Positions 1 to 8,563 of a stretch of DNA of 41,906 nt are shown piece after piece. This DNA comes from Rubrivivax sp. SCN 71-131 (lineage in GTDB: Bacteria > Pseudomonadota > Gammaproteobacteria > Burkholderiales > Burkholderiaceae_C), in contig MEFD01000005.1 in assembly GCA_001724995.1 (NCBI GenBank), positions 1 to 41,906 on the forward strand, given 5' to 3'. The position numbers and the translations under genes are program-made. Each line of letters opens with the position of its first letter. The first letter of the stretch is position 1. The notes under the pieces were generated by a model, which was not told the DNA's origin, did not search any database, and saw nothing but the letters and a program-made list of their open reading frames with translations.

Positions 1-261
1 GTGCCCGGCTTCACGCAGAAGATCAGCCCCCACAGCATGCGGCACACCAAGGGCATGCACCTTCTGCAAAGCGGCGTGTCGCTGGAGATCATCCGCGACT
101 TCCTCGGGCACGTGGACGTGAAGACGACGCAGATCTACGCCCGGGCGAACCTGGAGATGAAGCGACGCGCGCTGGAGAAGGTGGCCGGCGAGTCGCCATC
201 GGCGACGCTGCCGTCCTGGCAGCAGAGCAAGTCGCTGCTTGACTGGCTGCACTCGCTGTAG
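1..261 (+). CDS. Tyrosine recombinase/integrase, C-terminal fragment
   Basis: This is the last 86 residues of a gene that begins before the window. The catalytic end of a tyrosine recombinase is visible: HSMRHT (the H-x-x-R box), LGH about 24 residues later, and the nucleophile Tyr in TTQIYAR. After the Tyr comes a basic helix (EMKRRALEKV) and a tail ending in W-x(4)-SLLDWLHSL. That tail resembles transposon-type integrases of the Tn554/RIT (recombinase-in-trio) kind rather than phage or integron integrases; this subfamily call is from memory and tentative. It lies at the left edge of the island and is followed by a hairpin and an AT-rich dyad, as expected near an element end. The true start codon cannot be seen. 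Confidence 0.85.
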   Translation: MPGFTQKISPHSMRHTKGMHLLQSGVSLEIIRDFLGHVDVKTTQIYARANLEMKRRALEKVAGESPSATLPSWQQSKSLLDWLHSL

Positions 262-277
262 GCCGGTCTCAGGCTTG

Positions 278-310
278 CCTCGCAGACCCAGAAAGGCCTG
301 GGCTGCGAGG
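278..310 (+). terminator. Hairpin after the integrase gene
   Basis: CCTCGCAG pairs with CTGCGAGG and, inside it, CCCAG pairs with CTGGG (one bulged A), around a 6-nt loop. It begins 16 nt after the integrase stop. No long T-run follows, so it may be a weak terminator or part of the element end rather than a classical intrinsic terminator. Confidence 0.5.
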
Positions 311-393
311 CGTTATGTGCACACAGAATCACCAGGCTCCTGGGGAGGCGGGGCTTTGCGGGCCTTGCTGCGCATAACCGCGGACGAACCTAA

Positions 394-427
394 ATAGGCA
401 ATATGTGTAGCTGCACATATAGCCTAT
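394..427. repeat. 14-bp inverted repeat with 6-nt centre, attachment-site-like
   Basis: ATAGGCAATATGTG (394-407) faces CACATATAGCCTAT (414-427); 13 of 14 positions pair, around the 6-nt centre TAGCTG. Two inverted arms around a 6-8 bp centre is the layout of tyrosine-recombinase core sites, and the site lies 130 bp downstream of an integrase gene. It could equally be an operator or a ParB/centromere site for the adjacent parB. The structure is seen directly; the function is inferred. Confidence 0.45.
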
Positions 428-572
428 ATCGGTGCGATCCGGCGCTCGCCTGGAGAGAGCCGCGACCCGGCCCAGGGGGAGACCGGCAAGCCCGGGCCGA
501 GGAGCATCGGGGACGACGGTGACACGCCTGTCCCGGTCGCCTGAGCCGGCCCGGTCTGCGCCGGCCCTGCGT

Positions 573-2685
573 TCAGGTGCAGGCGGGCGCCTCGGTCCGG
601 GCAGGCTCGTTGGCGTCGACCTCCTCGCCACCAGACGCAGGGGCATCGGCGTGCGGGTGCACGCGCAGGCAGTCGGGCAACCAGCCGCGCCCGGCGATCA
701 GTTGTTCGGCCTGCGCCACCGCGGCATCCTTCTTCAGCGCCGCGAGCGGACCAGCAGCCTTGGCGCCGGCCACCGCGTGCACCACCTCGATCACCCTCGC
801 CTTGGACACGTGCTGAAGGTAGGCCTCGCCCGTCGCCGACCACCATCGCGTCATGTCGAGGCAGAGGGCGCGGGCCAGACCGTCATTGACCGGTCGGCCG
901 GCGTCGGTGCCGGTGATGCCGTTCACGGTGGACGCGACCAGGAAGGTCAGCAGCCGCTGCACCGTCTGGGGCGGCTGCTGCAGCATCCAGTCGAACACCG
1001 CGTCGGGTTCCTTGGGCAGGCGCTCGATCCAGGCGATGCGGTCGGCTTCGATGCGCTGGGCCGCCGGGCTCGCCTCGATGTCCTCGGCCGCGCCCCGCAG
1101 TTCGTGCTGGTTGCCGGTCGCGCTGATCGCCAGCAGGTTCGGCAGTCGGTAGGCGCCGTGGAGCGGGTCGGCCAGCAGCTTCAGCGTCAGGTGGGTCGTC
1201 AGTGCCACCATCGCGACCTCGGGGCGGTCCAGCAGTTCGGCCTGGATCGCGGCGACGCGGTGGGCCGTGAGGCGGCGCATGAGCTTCTCGGAGTGCACGG
1301 GCCGTGCCGTGGCGCCGGCTGCCGTTGGAAGCGACTGCAAGGCCGGGAGCCCTGAGACGCGCGCCGGATCCGCGTCGGGTTCCGAGCCGCCTGCACCGGC
1401 CGACTTCTGTTCGGCGGCCTTGGTGATGGCCTGCGCCAGATCGGCCCGATCCTCGGGACGGATGAGCCCCGCCTTGACCGCGGCACGGCCGTCCGCGCCC
1501 ACATGCAGCACGCACCCGGCGAGCGCCATCCAGGCCACCGGCCATTCGGTCAGCGCTTCCAGTCTCGCCTTGCGCTCTTCCTCCAGCCCATCGGCCTCGG
1601 ACTCCAGGGCGAAGAAGGCTCGGTCGCGCGACGCGTTGTCATCGTCGGCGGCGTCGTTCGCCTCGCCGGCGTCGCTGACGCCATCGCGGGTGTCGCCATT
1701 GCCGTCGCGGTCCACCAGCGCGTCCATCTGCTCGTGCAGGGCAGCGATGCGCGCGTCCAGCGCCCTCAGCGCCTCGGCTTCCTCAGGTGCCGGTGCGCGG
1801 CGGGGCTTGCGCAGTTCGCCGTGCTTGACGTACTCGTCATAGGTGAAGCGCGGACGGATGTCGACCCACTTCCAGCCTTCAGACAGGAGTTGCTTCGCGC
1901 GCTTGGCCAGCTTGTCAGCGGCGAGGCGCTCCAGCAGGGCCGGGTCCAGCAGGTAGGCCTTGCGGTCGTCGTCGCTGAACAGGTCGCGGCGCAGTGGTCC
2001 GCCGGCCTTCTCGTAGGTCGGCGTCCGATTCGATCTCGCCCCGGGTCAGCAACTGCCGCAGATGCTCCGGGCGCTGGTTCCAGCTCGGCAGACCGGCCCA
2101 GGCCTGCTCCTGGCGCTGGTGATCGTCCACCGAGGCCAGCACCATGAGGCAGTCCAGGCCGATGCCGCCTTCGCGGTACAGGGCCATCAGCCGGGGCGAG
2201 ACAGTGGCGAGCTTCATGCGCCGCTTGACGATGAGCGGCGTCACGCCGAAGGCTGCGGCCACGTCTTCGACGGAATTGCCCTGCGCGAGCAGCCGGGCGA
2301 AGGCGGCAAACTCGTCGGCCGGGTGCATCGGCACGTGGAAGCAGTTCTCAGCAAGGCTCGCGATGAGCGCCTTGTCGGCCGGCACGACGAGCACCGGCAC
2401 GGGGTAGTTGTCGGCGATGTCGCCCTGCTGCACGAGCAGCGTGAGCGCGGCGAGCCGCCGCCCGCCGGCGCAGACCTCGTAGCGCCCGCGCGCCGCCTGG
2501 ACGACGACGAGGTTCTGCAGCACGCCGCTGTCCTTGATCGACGCGGCCAGTTCCGGCAGCGACATCGCGGGCGTCGTGGCACTGCGGGCCTGGTGGTCCT
2601 CGGACAGCACCAGCTTGTTGAAGGGAACGAAGGTGCGAGGGGACGCCTCGATGATGGCGTCTACCTCGGCTTTGGAGAATTTCAT
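573..2685 (-). pseudogene. parB: ParB/RepB-family partition protein, frameshifted
   Basis: The gene reads leftwards from ATG at 2685, with AGGAGT just upstream. The N-terminal part carries the ParB/sulfiredoxin-like nuclease (CTP-binding) domain, with VCAGGRRLAAL as the GGRR box and a following LAENCF...MHPADEFAAF helix. A helix-turn-helix segment follows (SVEDVAAAFGVTPLIVKRRMKLA). The first frame runs to about 2020 and would stop at 1915. The matching continuation (TYEKAGGPLRRDLF...) is in another frame from about 2018 down to a stop at 573. Joined, the product would be about 700 residues, the size of the large ParB proteins of betaproteobacterial plasmids and ICEs. The break is a single-base gain or two-base loss between about 2014 and 2024. 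It could be a real inactivation or a sequencing error; both halves keep good coding character, so the event looks recent. Confidence 0.8.
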
Positions 2686-3003
2686 GAGGGACTCCTGATC
2701 GGTTGCATGGCAGGCCGGCGGCCCACCATGCGTTCAGGATCCCATCAGGATCGCTGCGATCAAGCCGCTCCACCGCCGAAGTCGAGACTCCGCGTACCCG
2801 GCCGCCGAGCGGGCGGGCCTGCTTGTCCTGGATCCTCGTACCGCGAGCTTGCCGCGCTCGGGCACCGACCTGCGGTGCGGCGCTGTCCGGCTGTCCTCGC
2901 CGTGGTGCGACCTGCAGAGTCCGCCACCCTGCGGCTATGGCATCGACAGCCGGCCCGCCAGCGTCAGTCCCGCATCGTCGCTGCAGTGTCCCTGCGGGCA
3001 GCC
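2686..3003. other. Gene-free stretch upstream of parB
   Basis: About 320 bases with no ORF I can defend on either strand. It contains the perfect palindrome GATCGC-T-GCGATC at 2749-2761, which could be an operator or partition site for the adjacent parB but is too short to assign. Confidence 0.4.
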
Positions 3004-4212
3004 TCACTGGCGCGCTGAAGCGGTAGCGCTTGGCTGCTGCCCCATGTCGACCCTGAGCAGTCCTAGCGCCAGACAGGCAGCGGCACCGATCACGGCGGAC
3101 ACCACCAGCGATCCGCTGCCCCAGGCGTCCAGCGCCAGCCCGAAGAGCCAGGGCGCCAGCGCCTGCGCCACGCGCGCCGGCACCATCAGCAGCCCCTGCC
3201 GATGGCCATACCCTTGCGGACCGAAGACAACCAGCGGCAGCGTTCCCTTGGCGATGGTCAGGATGCCGTTGCCCGCCCCATGCAGCACGCCAAAGAGCGG
3301 CGCTGCCGCGGGACCGGCGATCAGCAGCAGCGCCACACCCAGCGGGTGCAGGGCTGCGGCCAGCCGGGCCGACATGAGCGGATGGACTCGGCGCAGCAAA
3401 CCGAACTCGAGCAGGCGGGCAGCAACCTGGGACGGCCCGATCAGGCTGCCGACGAGGATGGCCGTCGCGGCCGTGGCCCCGGCTGCCAGCATCAGGCGCG
3501 GCAGATGGGCCGCCATCGCGGTCGAGATGAACCAGGTCGCCGCGAAGACAAACGACAGCACGGCCGTCGGAATGATGGAGGTCGCTGTCGCCGATCCGGA
3601 GGACTCCGGCGCTGCATCCGCAGGCGTGTCACCGACGGCCGGGACGGTCGCACCCGCACGTGACAGCAGCCCGTTCAGAGGCAGTCCCAGCACGAGGTGC
3701 AGCGCGGCCCAGGTGAAGCAGGTGGCCCGCCAGCCGTACCCGGCCTCCAGCACCGCCGACAGCGGCCAGCCGACCGTGCTGGCAAACCCCGCGATGAGCG
3801 TGATGCCTGTGATGCTGCTGCGCGCGTCCTTGCCGTACAGGCGCACGAGCGAGGCGAATGCCGCCTCGTAGAGCCCGCTGCCCATGCCGATGCCCAGCAC
3901 CACCCAGGCGGCGAACAGGCCGACGACATCCTGCGCCAGGCCCAGCCCGGCGAGCCCGAGCGCGAAGACGAGGCTCGTCAGCATCAGCACGGGACGTCCC
4001 CCATGCCGGTCGATGGCCGCACCCGCTCTCGGCCCCACGAGTGCGGACACGATCAGCGCTACGCTGAAGGCGGCGAACACCGTGGGCATCGAGACGCCCA
4101 GGTCACGCGCCATCGGTGCCGCCAGGATCGCCGGCAGGTAGTAGGTCGACGCCCAGGCCAGTGTCTGGGCCGTGCCCAGCGCCGCCACCGTGCCGGCGCG
4201 GCGGCCAGGCAT
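3004..4212 (-). CDS. MFS transporter paired with the ArsN2-ArsO fusion
   Basis: A 402-residue, strongly hydrophobic protein with about 12 membrane segments and major facilitator features: GPRAGAAIDRHGGRPVLM resembles the loop 2-3 signature. ATG at 4212 overlaps the TGA of the upstream fusion gene by one base, so the two are translationally coupled. That coupling suggests it moves the substrate or product of the fused enzyme, probably an arsenical, across the inner membrane. It is not ArsJ, which is at 35598-36830 and has a different sequence. The substrate is inferred from context only. The third gene of the arsR operon, it has no own promoter space. Confidence 0.8.
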   Translation of the reverse strand: MPGRRAGTVAALGTAQTLAWASTYYLPAILAAPMARDLGVSMPTVFAAFSVALIVSALVGPRAGAAIDRHGGRPVLMLTSLVFALGLAGLGLAQDVVGLFAAWVVLGIGMGSGLYEAAFASLVRLYGKDARSSITGITLIAGFASTVGWPLSAVLEAGYGWRATCFTWAALHLVLGLPLNGLLSRAGATVPAVGDTPADAAPESSGSATATSIIPTAVLSFVFAATWFISTAMAAHLPRLMLAAGATAATAILVGSLIGPSQVAARLLEFGLLRRVHPLMSARLAAALHPLGVALLLIAGPAAAPLFGVLHGAGNGILTIAKGTLPLVVFGPQGYGHRQGLLMVPARVAQALAPWLFGLALDAWGSGSLVVSAVIGAAACLALGLLRVDMGQQPSATASARQ

Positions 4213-6233
4213 CAGCAGCAGGCCGCCCGGGCGCGGGCCGGGACCGGCTCGCGCGCTGCCGGCTGGCCGGTCCCGCAGCCGCAGCCCGAGGCACCCTGTG
4301 CCTTCATGTGTTCGTCGAGCGCGCAGCAGGCTGACACATCGGCTTGCGGGGCTCCGCCGCAGCAGCCCGTCGCCGGCACGGCGGCGGGCCTGGCGGCCGG
4401 GGCCGTAGAGGCAGAGGCGCCGCAGGACGCCGGGCCACACCCGCCCGACGCCTGGGCCACCGTCGCTTCACGCCCGGTCGACGCCGGGCCACAGCACGCC
4501 GCCCCGGCTAGGCCCTCCGTCGCGCTGCCGCCGACACTACAGACGCCTGTCTCCGGCAGGTCGAGTTCGACCCGGTCGGCAGCTTCCAGGTCACCCGCCA
4601 GCGCAGCCACCACCGAGCGCACCTGCTCGAAACCCGTGGCCATCAGGAAGGTCGGCGCGCGGCCGTAGCTCTTGACGCCTACGGTGTACAAGCCCGGCTC
4701 CGGATGGGCCAGTTCCCGGTGCCCGTGCGGCCGCACCGTGCCGCAGCTGTGCAGGTTGGGATCGATCAGCGGCCCGAGCGCTTCGTTGGACTCCAGCCAC
4801 GGGTCCAGCTTCACGCGCAGCTCGCTCGTGATCGACAGGTCCGGTCGCTGGCCGGTGGCGCAGATGATCTGGTCGATGCCGTCGAGCCGCTGTGCACGGC
4901 CTTCTGCGTCGACCCCCACCACGCCGAGCGCATCGCCCTGGCGCTCGATGCGCGTGATGCGCAGTCCAGCATGAAACGCCAGTCCACCCGAGTCGCGCAG
5001 GCTTCGCAGCGAACTGCCCAGCGCGCCGCGCGCCGGCAGCGCATCGGCGTCGCCGCCGCCGAAGACCCGCGTCAGCACCGGTGAACGGACCGACCACAGC
5101 AGCCGTGTGCCCGGCACCTGCCCGGCCAGTTCGGCCAGCGCCAGCAGCGCGTTGGCCGCCGAGTGGCCGGCGCCGACGACCAGCGTGCGCCGGCCGACAT
5201 AGCGGCTGCGGTGTGCACCGAGCACGTCGGGGATGCCGTAGAAGATGCGGTCTGCCAGCTCCGGCTCGCCGATCGCGGGCAGGCCACTGGCACCCAGCGG
5301 GTTGGGCGTGTTCCAGGTGCCGGTCGAGTCGATCACCGCACGCGCCTTCAGCTCGATGGTCTGGCCCTGGTGGACGGCCCGGATCACGAAGGGCGCGTGT
5401 TCCCGACCCGCGCTCTTCACCTTGTCGAAGCCCTCGCGGGTGACGGCGATCACCTTCGTCGACAGCCGCAGCGCCGACGCCACCTGCGGCAGGCGTGCAA
5501 AGGGTTCCAGCACACGCTGCACCACCTCGCCAGCCAGGGGCAGTGCATCGGCCGCGGGCGCCTGCCAGCCGGTGGGCTCGAGCAGCCGGGCCATGGCGGC
5601 GTCGATGTCGTAGCGCCAGGGGGAGAACAGCCGCACGTGGCCGTAGTCCAGCAGGTTGGCGCCGACCGTCGGCGCGGCCTCGAGGATGAAGAACGGGATG
5701 CCCCGTTTGATCAGCTGCGCCGCTGCCGCCAGGCCAACCGGGCCGGCGCCGAGCACCGCGACCGGCAGGGCTTCGAGACCCGACGTTCGCGCGCTCTGCA
5801 GTGGCAGCACCATGTAGTCGGCGCTGTCCGGGCAGACTCCCTGGAACTCGGCCGATGCCGTCAGCGCGGTTGGCGCCGTCGCGCGGTCGGCCGACCGGAA
5901 CCCGAATCGCTCGAACCAGGGGCGCGCGGTGGTCGTCAGCAGCACGACGGACCGGAAGTCGCGACGCCGGGTCTCGTCGAGCAGCAGCGACACCATCTGC
6001 TGGCCGATGCCCTGATGGTGCAGGCCCGGCGCCACCGCGACCGAGCGCAACAGTGCAACATCTCCCCGTGGCTCCACACCGGCACAGCCCACCACCTCCA
6101 GCCCGGACTGGGCGAGCACGAAGGTGGACAGGTGCTCGCGCGCGCCGTCCAGCGGCAGGCGGTTGGCGACCAGCAGGCTTTCGACGGCGGGCCAGTCGGC
6201 GGGATGGGCCTGGCGCAGGCGGATGGAGGACAT
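4212..6233 (-). CDS. ArsN2-type acetyltransferase / ArsO-type flavin monooxygenase fusion with Cys-rich tail
   Basis: A 673-residue three-part protein. Residues 1-145 are a GNAT domain of the ArsN2 kind: SVAVAPGLHHQGIG is the acetyl-CoA loop and FQGVCPDSADYMVL the typical family end. Residues about 156-555 are an FAD/NAD(P)H monooxygenase-like domain: GAGPVG at 162-167, a second dinucleotide fold RTLVVGAGHSAANALL, and IICATGQRPDL near its end; this matches ArsO-like proteins of ars operons. Residues 557-673 form an Ala/Gly/Pro-rich tail with 13 cysteines, mostly CC pairs (580-581, 624-625, 636-637, 672-673), likely to bind a soft metal or arsenic(III). Start ATG 6233 has AGGAG upstream and sits 29 bp after arsR. 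Enzyme activity on arsenicals is inferred; fusion and tail are seen directly. Confidence 0.85.
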   Translation of the reverse strand: MSSIRLRQAHPADWPAVESLLVANRLPLDGAREHLSTFVLAQSGLEVVGCAGVEPRGDVALLRSVAVAPGLHHQGIGQQMVSLLLDETRRRDFRSVVLLTTTARPWFERFGFRSADRATAPTALTASAEFQGVCPDSADYMVLPLQSARTSGLEALPVAVLGAGPVGLAAAAQLIKRGIPFFILEAAPTVGANLLDYGHVRLFSPWRYDIDAAMARLLEPTGWQAPAADALPLAGEVVQRVLEPFARLPQVASALRLSTKVIAVTREGFDKVKSAGREHAPFVIRAVHQGQTIELKARAVIDSTGTWNTPNPLGASGLPAIGEPELADRIFYGIPDVLGAHRSRYVGRRTLVVGAGHSAANALLALAELAGQVPGTRLLWSVRSPVLTRVFGGGDADALPARGALGSSLRSLRDSGGLAFHAGLRITRIERQGDALGVVGVDAEGRAQRLDGIDQIICATGQRPDLSITSELRVKLDPWLESNEALGPLIDPNLHSCGTVRPHGHRELAHPEPGLYTVGVKSYGRAPTFLMATGFEQVRSVVAALAGDLEAADRVELDLPETGVCSVGGSATEGLAGAACCGPASTGREATVAQASGGCGPASCGASASTAPAARPAAVPATGCCGGAPQADVSACCALDEHMKAQGASGCGCGTGQPAAREPVPARARAACC

Positions 6234-6262
6234 GGAAATCTCCTGGGTGATGTGGTGCGGGC

Positions 6263-6607
6263 TCAGCAGCCGCAGGCCTCGGACACGGCGCCCGCCTCGG
6301 CCGCAGCAGGTGCGGCAGCGGGCAGGCCCTGGCAACAGTTCTGCGTGAGGTAGGCCAAGAGGCCGTTCATGCGCTCGAAGGCCGCGCGATAGATGACGAA
6401 GCGGCCGGCCTGGGCCTGGGTCACCAGCCCGGCAGTGGCCAGCTCCTTCAGATGGAAGGCCAGGTTCGTGGGGCCCACGCCGATCACCTCGGCCAGGGCC
6501 TTCTGCGCTAGGCCGTCGTGGCCGGCCACGACCAGCGCCCGGAAGGCTTCCAGTCGGACCGGATGGGCCAGCGCAGCGAGCGACTGAACAACGTCTTGTT
6601 TATCCAT
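6263..6607 (-). CDS. arsR: ArsR-family arsenic-responsive repressor (copy 1)
   Basis: A 114-residue winged-helix repressor. The DNA-recognition helix is in VIGVGPTNLAFHLKELATAGLV and the wing in QAGRFVIYR. It lacks the CVC motif of the plasmid R773 type. Its cysteines are all near the C-terminus (C91, C92, C112, C114), as in the Acidithiobacillus/Corynebacterium-type ArsR that binds As(III) with C-terminal cysteines. It is the first gene of a leftward operon with the ArsN2-ArsO fusion and the MFS transporter. A TTCAA/TTGAA dyad lies directly before its start codon, and the start appears to be leaderless (see the promoter entry), so autorepression is likely. Confidence 0.9.
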   Translation of the reverse strand: MDKQDVVQSLAALAHPVRLEAFRALVVAGHDGLAQKALAEVIGVGPTNLAFHLKELATAGLVTQAQAGRFVIYRAAFERMNGLLAYLTQNCCQGLPAAAPAAAEAGAVSEACGC

Positions 6608-6608
6608 G

Positions 6609-6648
6609 AATTCAAGAATATTTGAATTTTTGTGCGACGACAAGTCCC
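6609..6648 (-). promoter_or_regulatory. arsR promoter with overlapping operator; probable leaderless start
   Basis: A perfect 7-bp inverted repeat, AATTCAA (6609-6615) and TTGAATT (6622-6628), with a 6-nt spacer, is the kind of site ArsR binds. Read leftwards, TTGTCG (-35-like) is followed after exactly 17 bp by TATTCT (-10-like), which lies inside the dyad. The ATG at 6607 begins 7 nt after the -10, at the expected transcription start, and no Shine-Dalgarno sequence is present. Promoter strength is modest by consensus (4 of 6 in each box). Confidence 0.6.
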
Positions 6649-6743
6649 TGATCCCTGGTGCAGCGCGCACCGGCTGGCGGGTCGTGTCACCCAGTCAACC
6701 GGCGGCAGGTCACCCGCTATGCTTCCCGCAAATCACATTGCAC

Positions 6744-7331
6744 ATGCGCCAGCCACCCTCCTCCACCCGCATCGGAGGCGCCTTCGCCTGCGTCGCTGCC
6801 GCCTGGCAGGCGCACGAGGCCGAACTCCTGGGCTTCCTGCGCCACCAGCTGCCCGACGGCCACGCCGCGGAAGACCTGCTGCAGGACGTGTTCGTGAAGG
6901 CCATGCGCCAGGGCGAGGGTTTCTGCAGCCTCGACAACCCGAGGGCCTGGCTGTTCCAGGTCGCCCGCAACGCGGTGATCGACCGCGCCCGGGTCGGCAA
7001 GGTGCACCTGCCCCTGGACGAGGCAGCGCTGGACATCCCGGCACCCAGCCCCGAAGCCCTCGCCCCGGTCGATGCACTCGCCAGCTGCGTGGCGCGCGTG
7101 CTGGCCGAACTGCCCCCGGACGATGCGGCGGTGCTGCGCGCCTGCGACCTCGAAGGCCGCACCCAGCGCGAATTTGCCGAGCAGCAGGGGCTCAGCCTGC
7201 CTGCCGCCAAATCGCGCCTGCTGCGTGCGCGCCAGCGCATGCGCGACCAGCTCAGCACGGCCTGGCAGGTGCGCTTCGACGACGACGGCAGCGTCAGCGG
7301 CCACGTGCCGCGGCCACCGGTCGCGGACTGA
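6744..7331 (+). CDS. ECF-like RNA polymerase sigma factor
   Basis: A 195-residue sigma-70-family protein of extracytoplasmic-function size. Region 2 is visible as AAEDLLQDVFVKAM followed by NPRAWLFQVARNAVIDRAR. Region 4 is LAELPPDDAAVLRACDLEG...EFAEQQGLSLPAAKSRLLRARQRMRDQL. It resembles the SigZ-like sigma factors found next to DUF318 permeases. Start ATG 6744 is chosen because the fold begins there; an in-frame extension back to 6606 would run into the arsR promoter. No anti-sigma factor gene is adjacent, so how it is held inactive is unclear. It heads the rightward permease/thiol-redox gene run, divergent from arsR, and may direct its transcription. Confidence 0.85.
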   Translation: MRQPPSSTRIGGAFACVAAAWQAHEAELLGFLRHQLPDGHAAEDLLQDVFVKAMRQGEGFCSLDNPRAWLFQVARNAVIDRARVGKVHLPLDEAALDIPAPSPEALAPVDALASCVARVLAELPPDDAAVLRACDLEGRTQREFAEQQGLSLPAAKSRLLRARQRMRDQLSTAWQVRFDDDGSVSGHVPRPPVAD

Positions 7332-7510
7332 TCACGCGCTGGCCCAGGGGCTGACAGCGGGGCCGGCTGCGACGCGGCACGCCGGACGACCGATCCAGCG
7401 GCACGAAAGCGCTTTGCCGCGACCCGGCCTTGATCCGGGACAAGGGGGCCCGGCCCGGCGCCTGCATCCTTTTGGCAGCTTCTTCGTCTCCATGAAGTGG
7501 AGCCCTGCCG

Positions 7511-8563
7511 ATGACCACCCTGACCCTGTCCCAGCGCACGCTGCACCTGCCGCGGCAGCATCCGCGCAGCTTCCTGCTCGCGGCGGCTGCGGTCTGGTGG
7601 CTGCTGTACCAATCGCTGCTCCCGGCGTCCGAGGCGCTCGTCGCGGCCCTGCCGGTCGACCGCGACAGCCACCTGGGCGGCGCGCTGCAGTTCTTCTTCT
7701 ACGACACCCCCAAGGTGCTGCTGCTGCTCACCGCGGTGGTGTTCGTGATGGGGATGATCAACTCCTGGTTCACCCCCGAGCGCACCCGTGCGCTGCTGGC
7801 CGGGCGCAGCGAGGGCGCGGCCAACGTGATGGCCGCCGGCCTGGGCATCGTCACCCCCTTCTGCTCGTGCTCGGCGGTGCCGCTCTTCATCGGCTTCGTG
7901 CAGGCCGGCGTGCCGCTGGGCGTGACCTTCTCGTTCCTGATCTCCGCGCCCATGGTCAACGAGGTGGCGCTGGCGCTGCTGTTTGGCCTGTTCGGCTGGA
8001 AGATCGCGGCGCTCTACCTCGGACTTGGCCTGTCGGTGGCCATCGTCGCTGGCTGGGTGATCGGCCGGCTCAAGATGGAAGCGCATCTCGAAGACTGGGT
8101 GCGCGACATGCCCAAGGTGCAGGCCGTGGCCAGCGCCGACGGCATGACGCTCGCCGACCGCATCGAAGGTGGATTAGCCAGCGTGCGCGAGATCGTCGGC
8201 AAGGTCTGGCCCTACATCCTGGCCGGCATCGCCATCGGCGCCGGCATCCACGGCTGGGTGCCGCAGGACTTCATGGCCTCGTTCATGGGCAAGGACGCGT
8301 GGTGGTCAGTGCCGCTGGCGGTGCTGATCGGCGTGCCGATGTACACCAACGCCGCCGGGATCATCCCCATCGTGCAGGCGCTGCTGGCCAAGGGCGCGGC
8401 GCTGGGCACGGTGCTGGCTTTCATGATGAGCGTGATCGCGCTCTCGCTGCCCGAGATGATCATCCTGCGCAAGGTGCTGAAGGTGCGGCTGATCGCCACC
8501 TTCGCCGCCGTCGTGGCGACCGGCATCCTGGCCGTGGGCTTCGTCTTCAACGCCGTTCTCTGA
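7511..8563 (+). CDS. DUF318/YraQ-ArsP family permease
   Basis: A 350-residue inner-membrane permease with about eight to ten hydrophobic segments. It carries the family hallmark TPFCSCSAVPLF with its paired cysteines, and a second half ending in a related motif region (GVPMYTNAAGIIPIVQALL). ArsP, a member of this superfamily, exports trivalent organoarsenicals such as methylarsenite and roxarsone(III). Others of this superfamily have unknown cargo, so the substrate here is inferred. The gene begins 179 bp after the sigma factor and overlaps the next gene by one base (TGATG), so it is coupled to the metallo-beta-lactamase-fold protein. Confidence 0.85.
   Translation: MTTLTLSQRTLHLPRQHPRSFLLAAAAVWWLLYQSLLPASEALVAALPVDRDSHLGGALQFFFYDTPKVLLLLTAVVFVMGMINSWFTPERTRALLAGRSEGAANVMAAGLGIVTPFCSCSAVPLFIGFVQAGVPLGVTFSFLISAPMVNEVALALLFGLFGWKIAALYLGLGLSVAIVAGWVIGRLKMEAHLEDWVRDMPKVQAVASADGMTLADRIEGGLASVREIVGKVWPYILAGIAIGAGIHGWVPQDFMASFMGKDAWWSVPLAVLIGVPMYTNAAGIIPIVQALLAKGAALGTVLAFMMSVIALSLPEMIILRKVLKVRLIATFAAVVATGILAVGFVFNAVL

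Larger units (their letters stand above)
262..572. other. Gene-free stretch between integrase and parB
   Basis: About 310 bases without a convincing gene. It holds the post-integrase hairpin, an inverted pair of GTTATG(T/C)GC words (312-320 and, on the other strand, 370-378), and the near-perfect 14-bp dyad at 394-427. The AT-rich patch at 390-430 stands out from the surrounding GC-rich DNA. Confidence 0.6.

Noticed and set aside
301..330. Integron attC-like GTTATGT core near the integrase
   Set aside because: No full attC architecture, and the recombinase fragment lacks integron-integrase features.
367..394. dif-like site (GCTGCGCATAA resembling a XerC arm)
   Set aside because: The XerD arm does not match after the 6-bp centre; the similarity is limited to one half.
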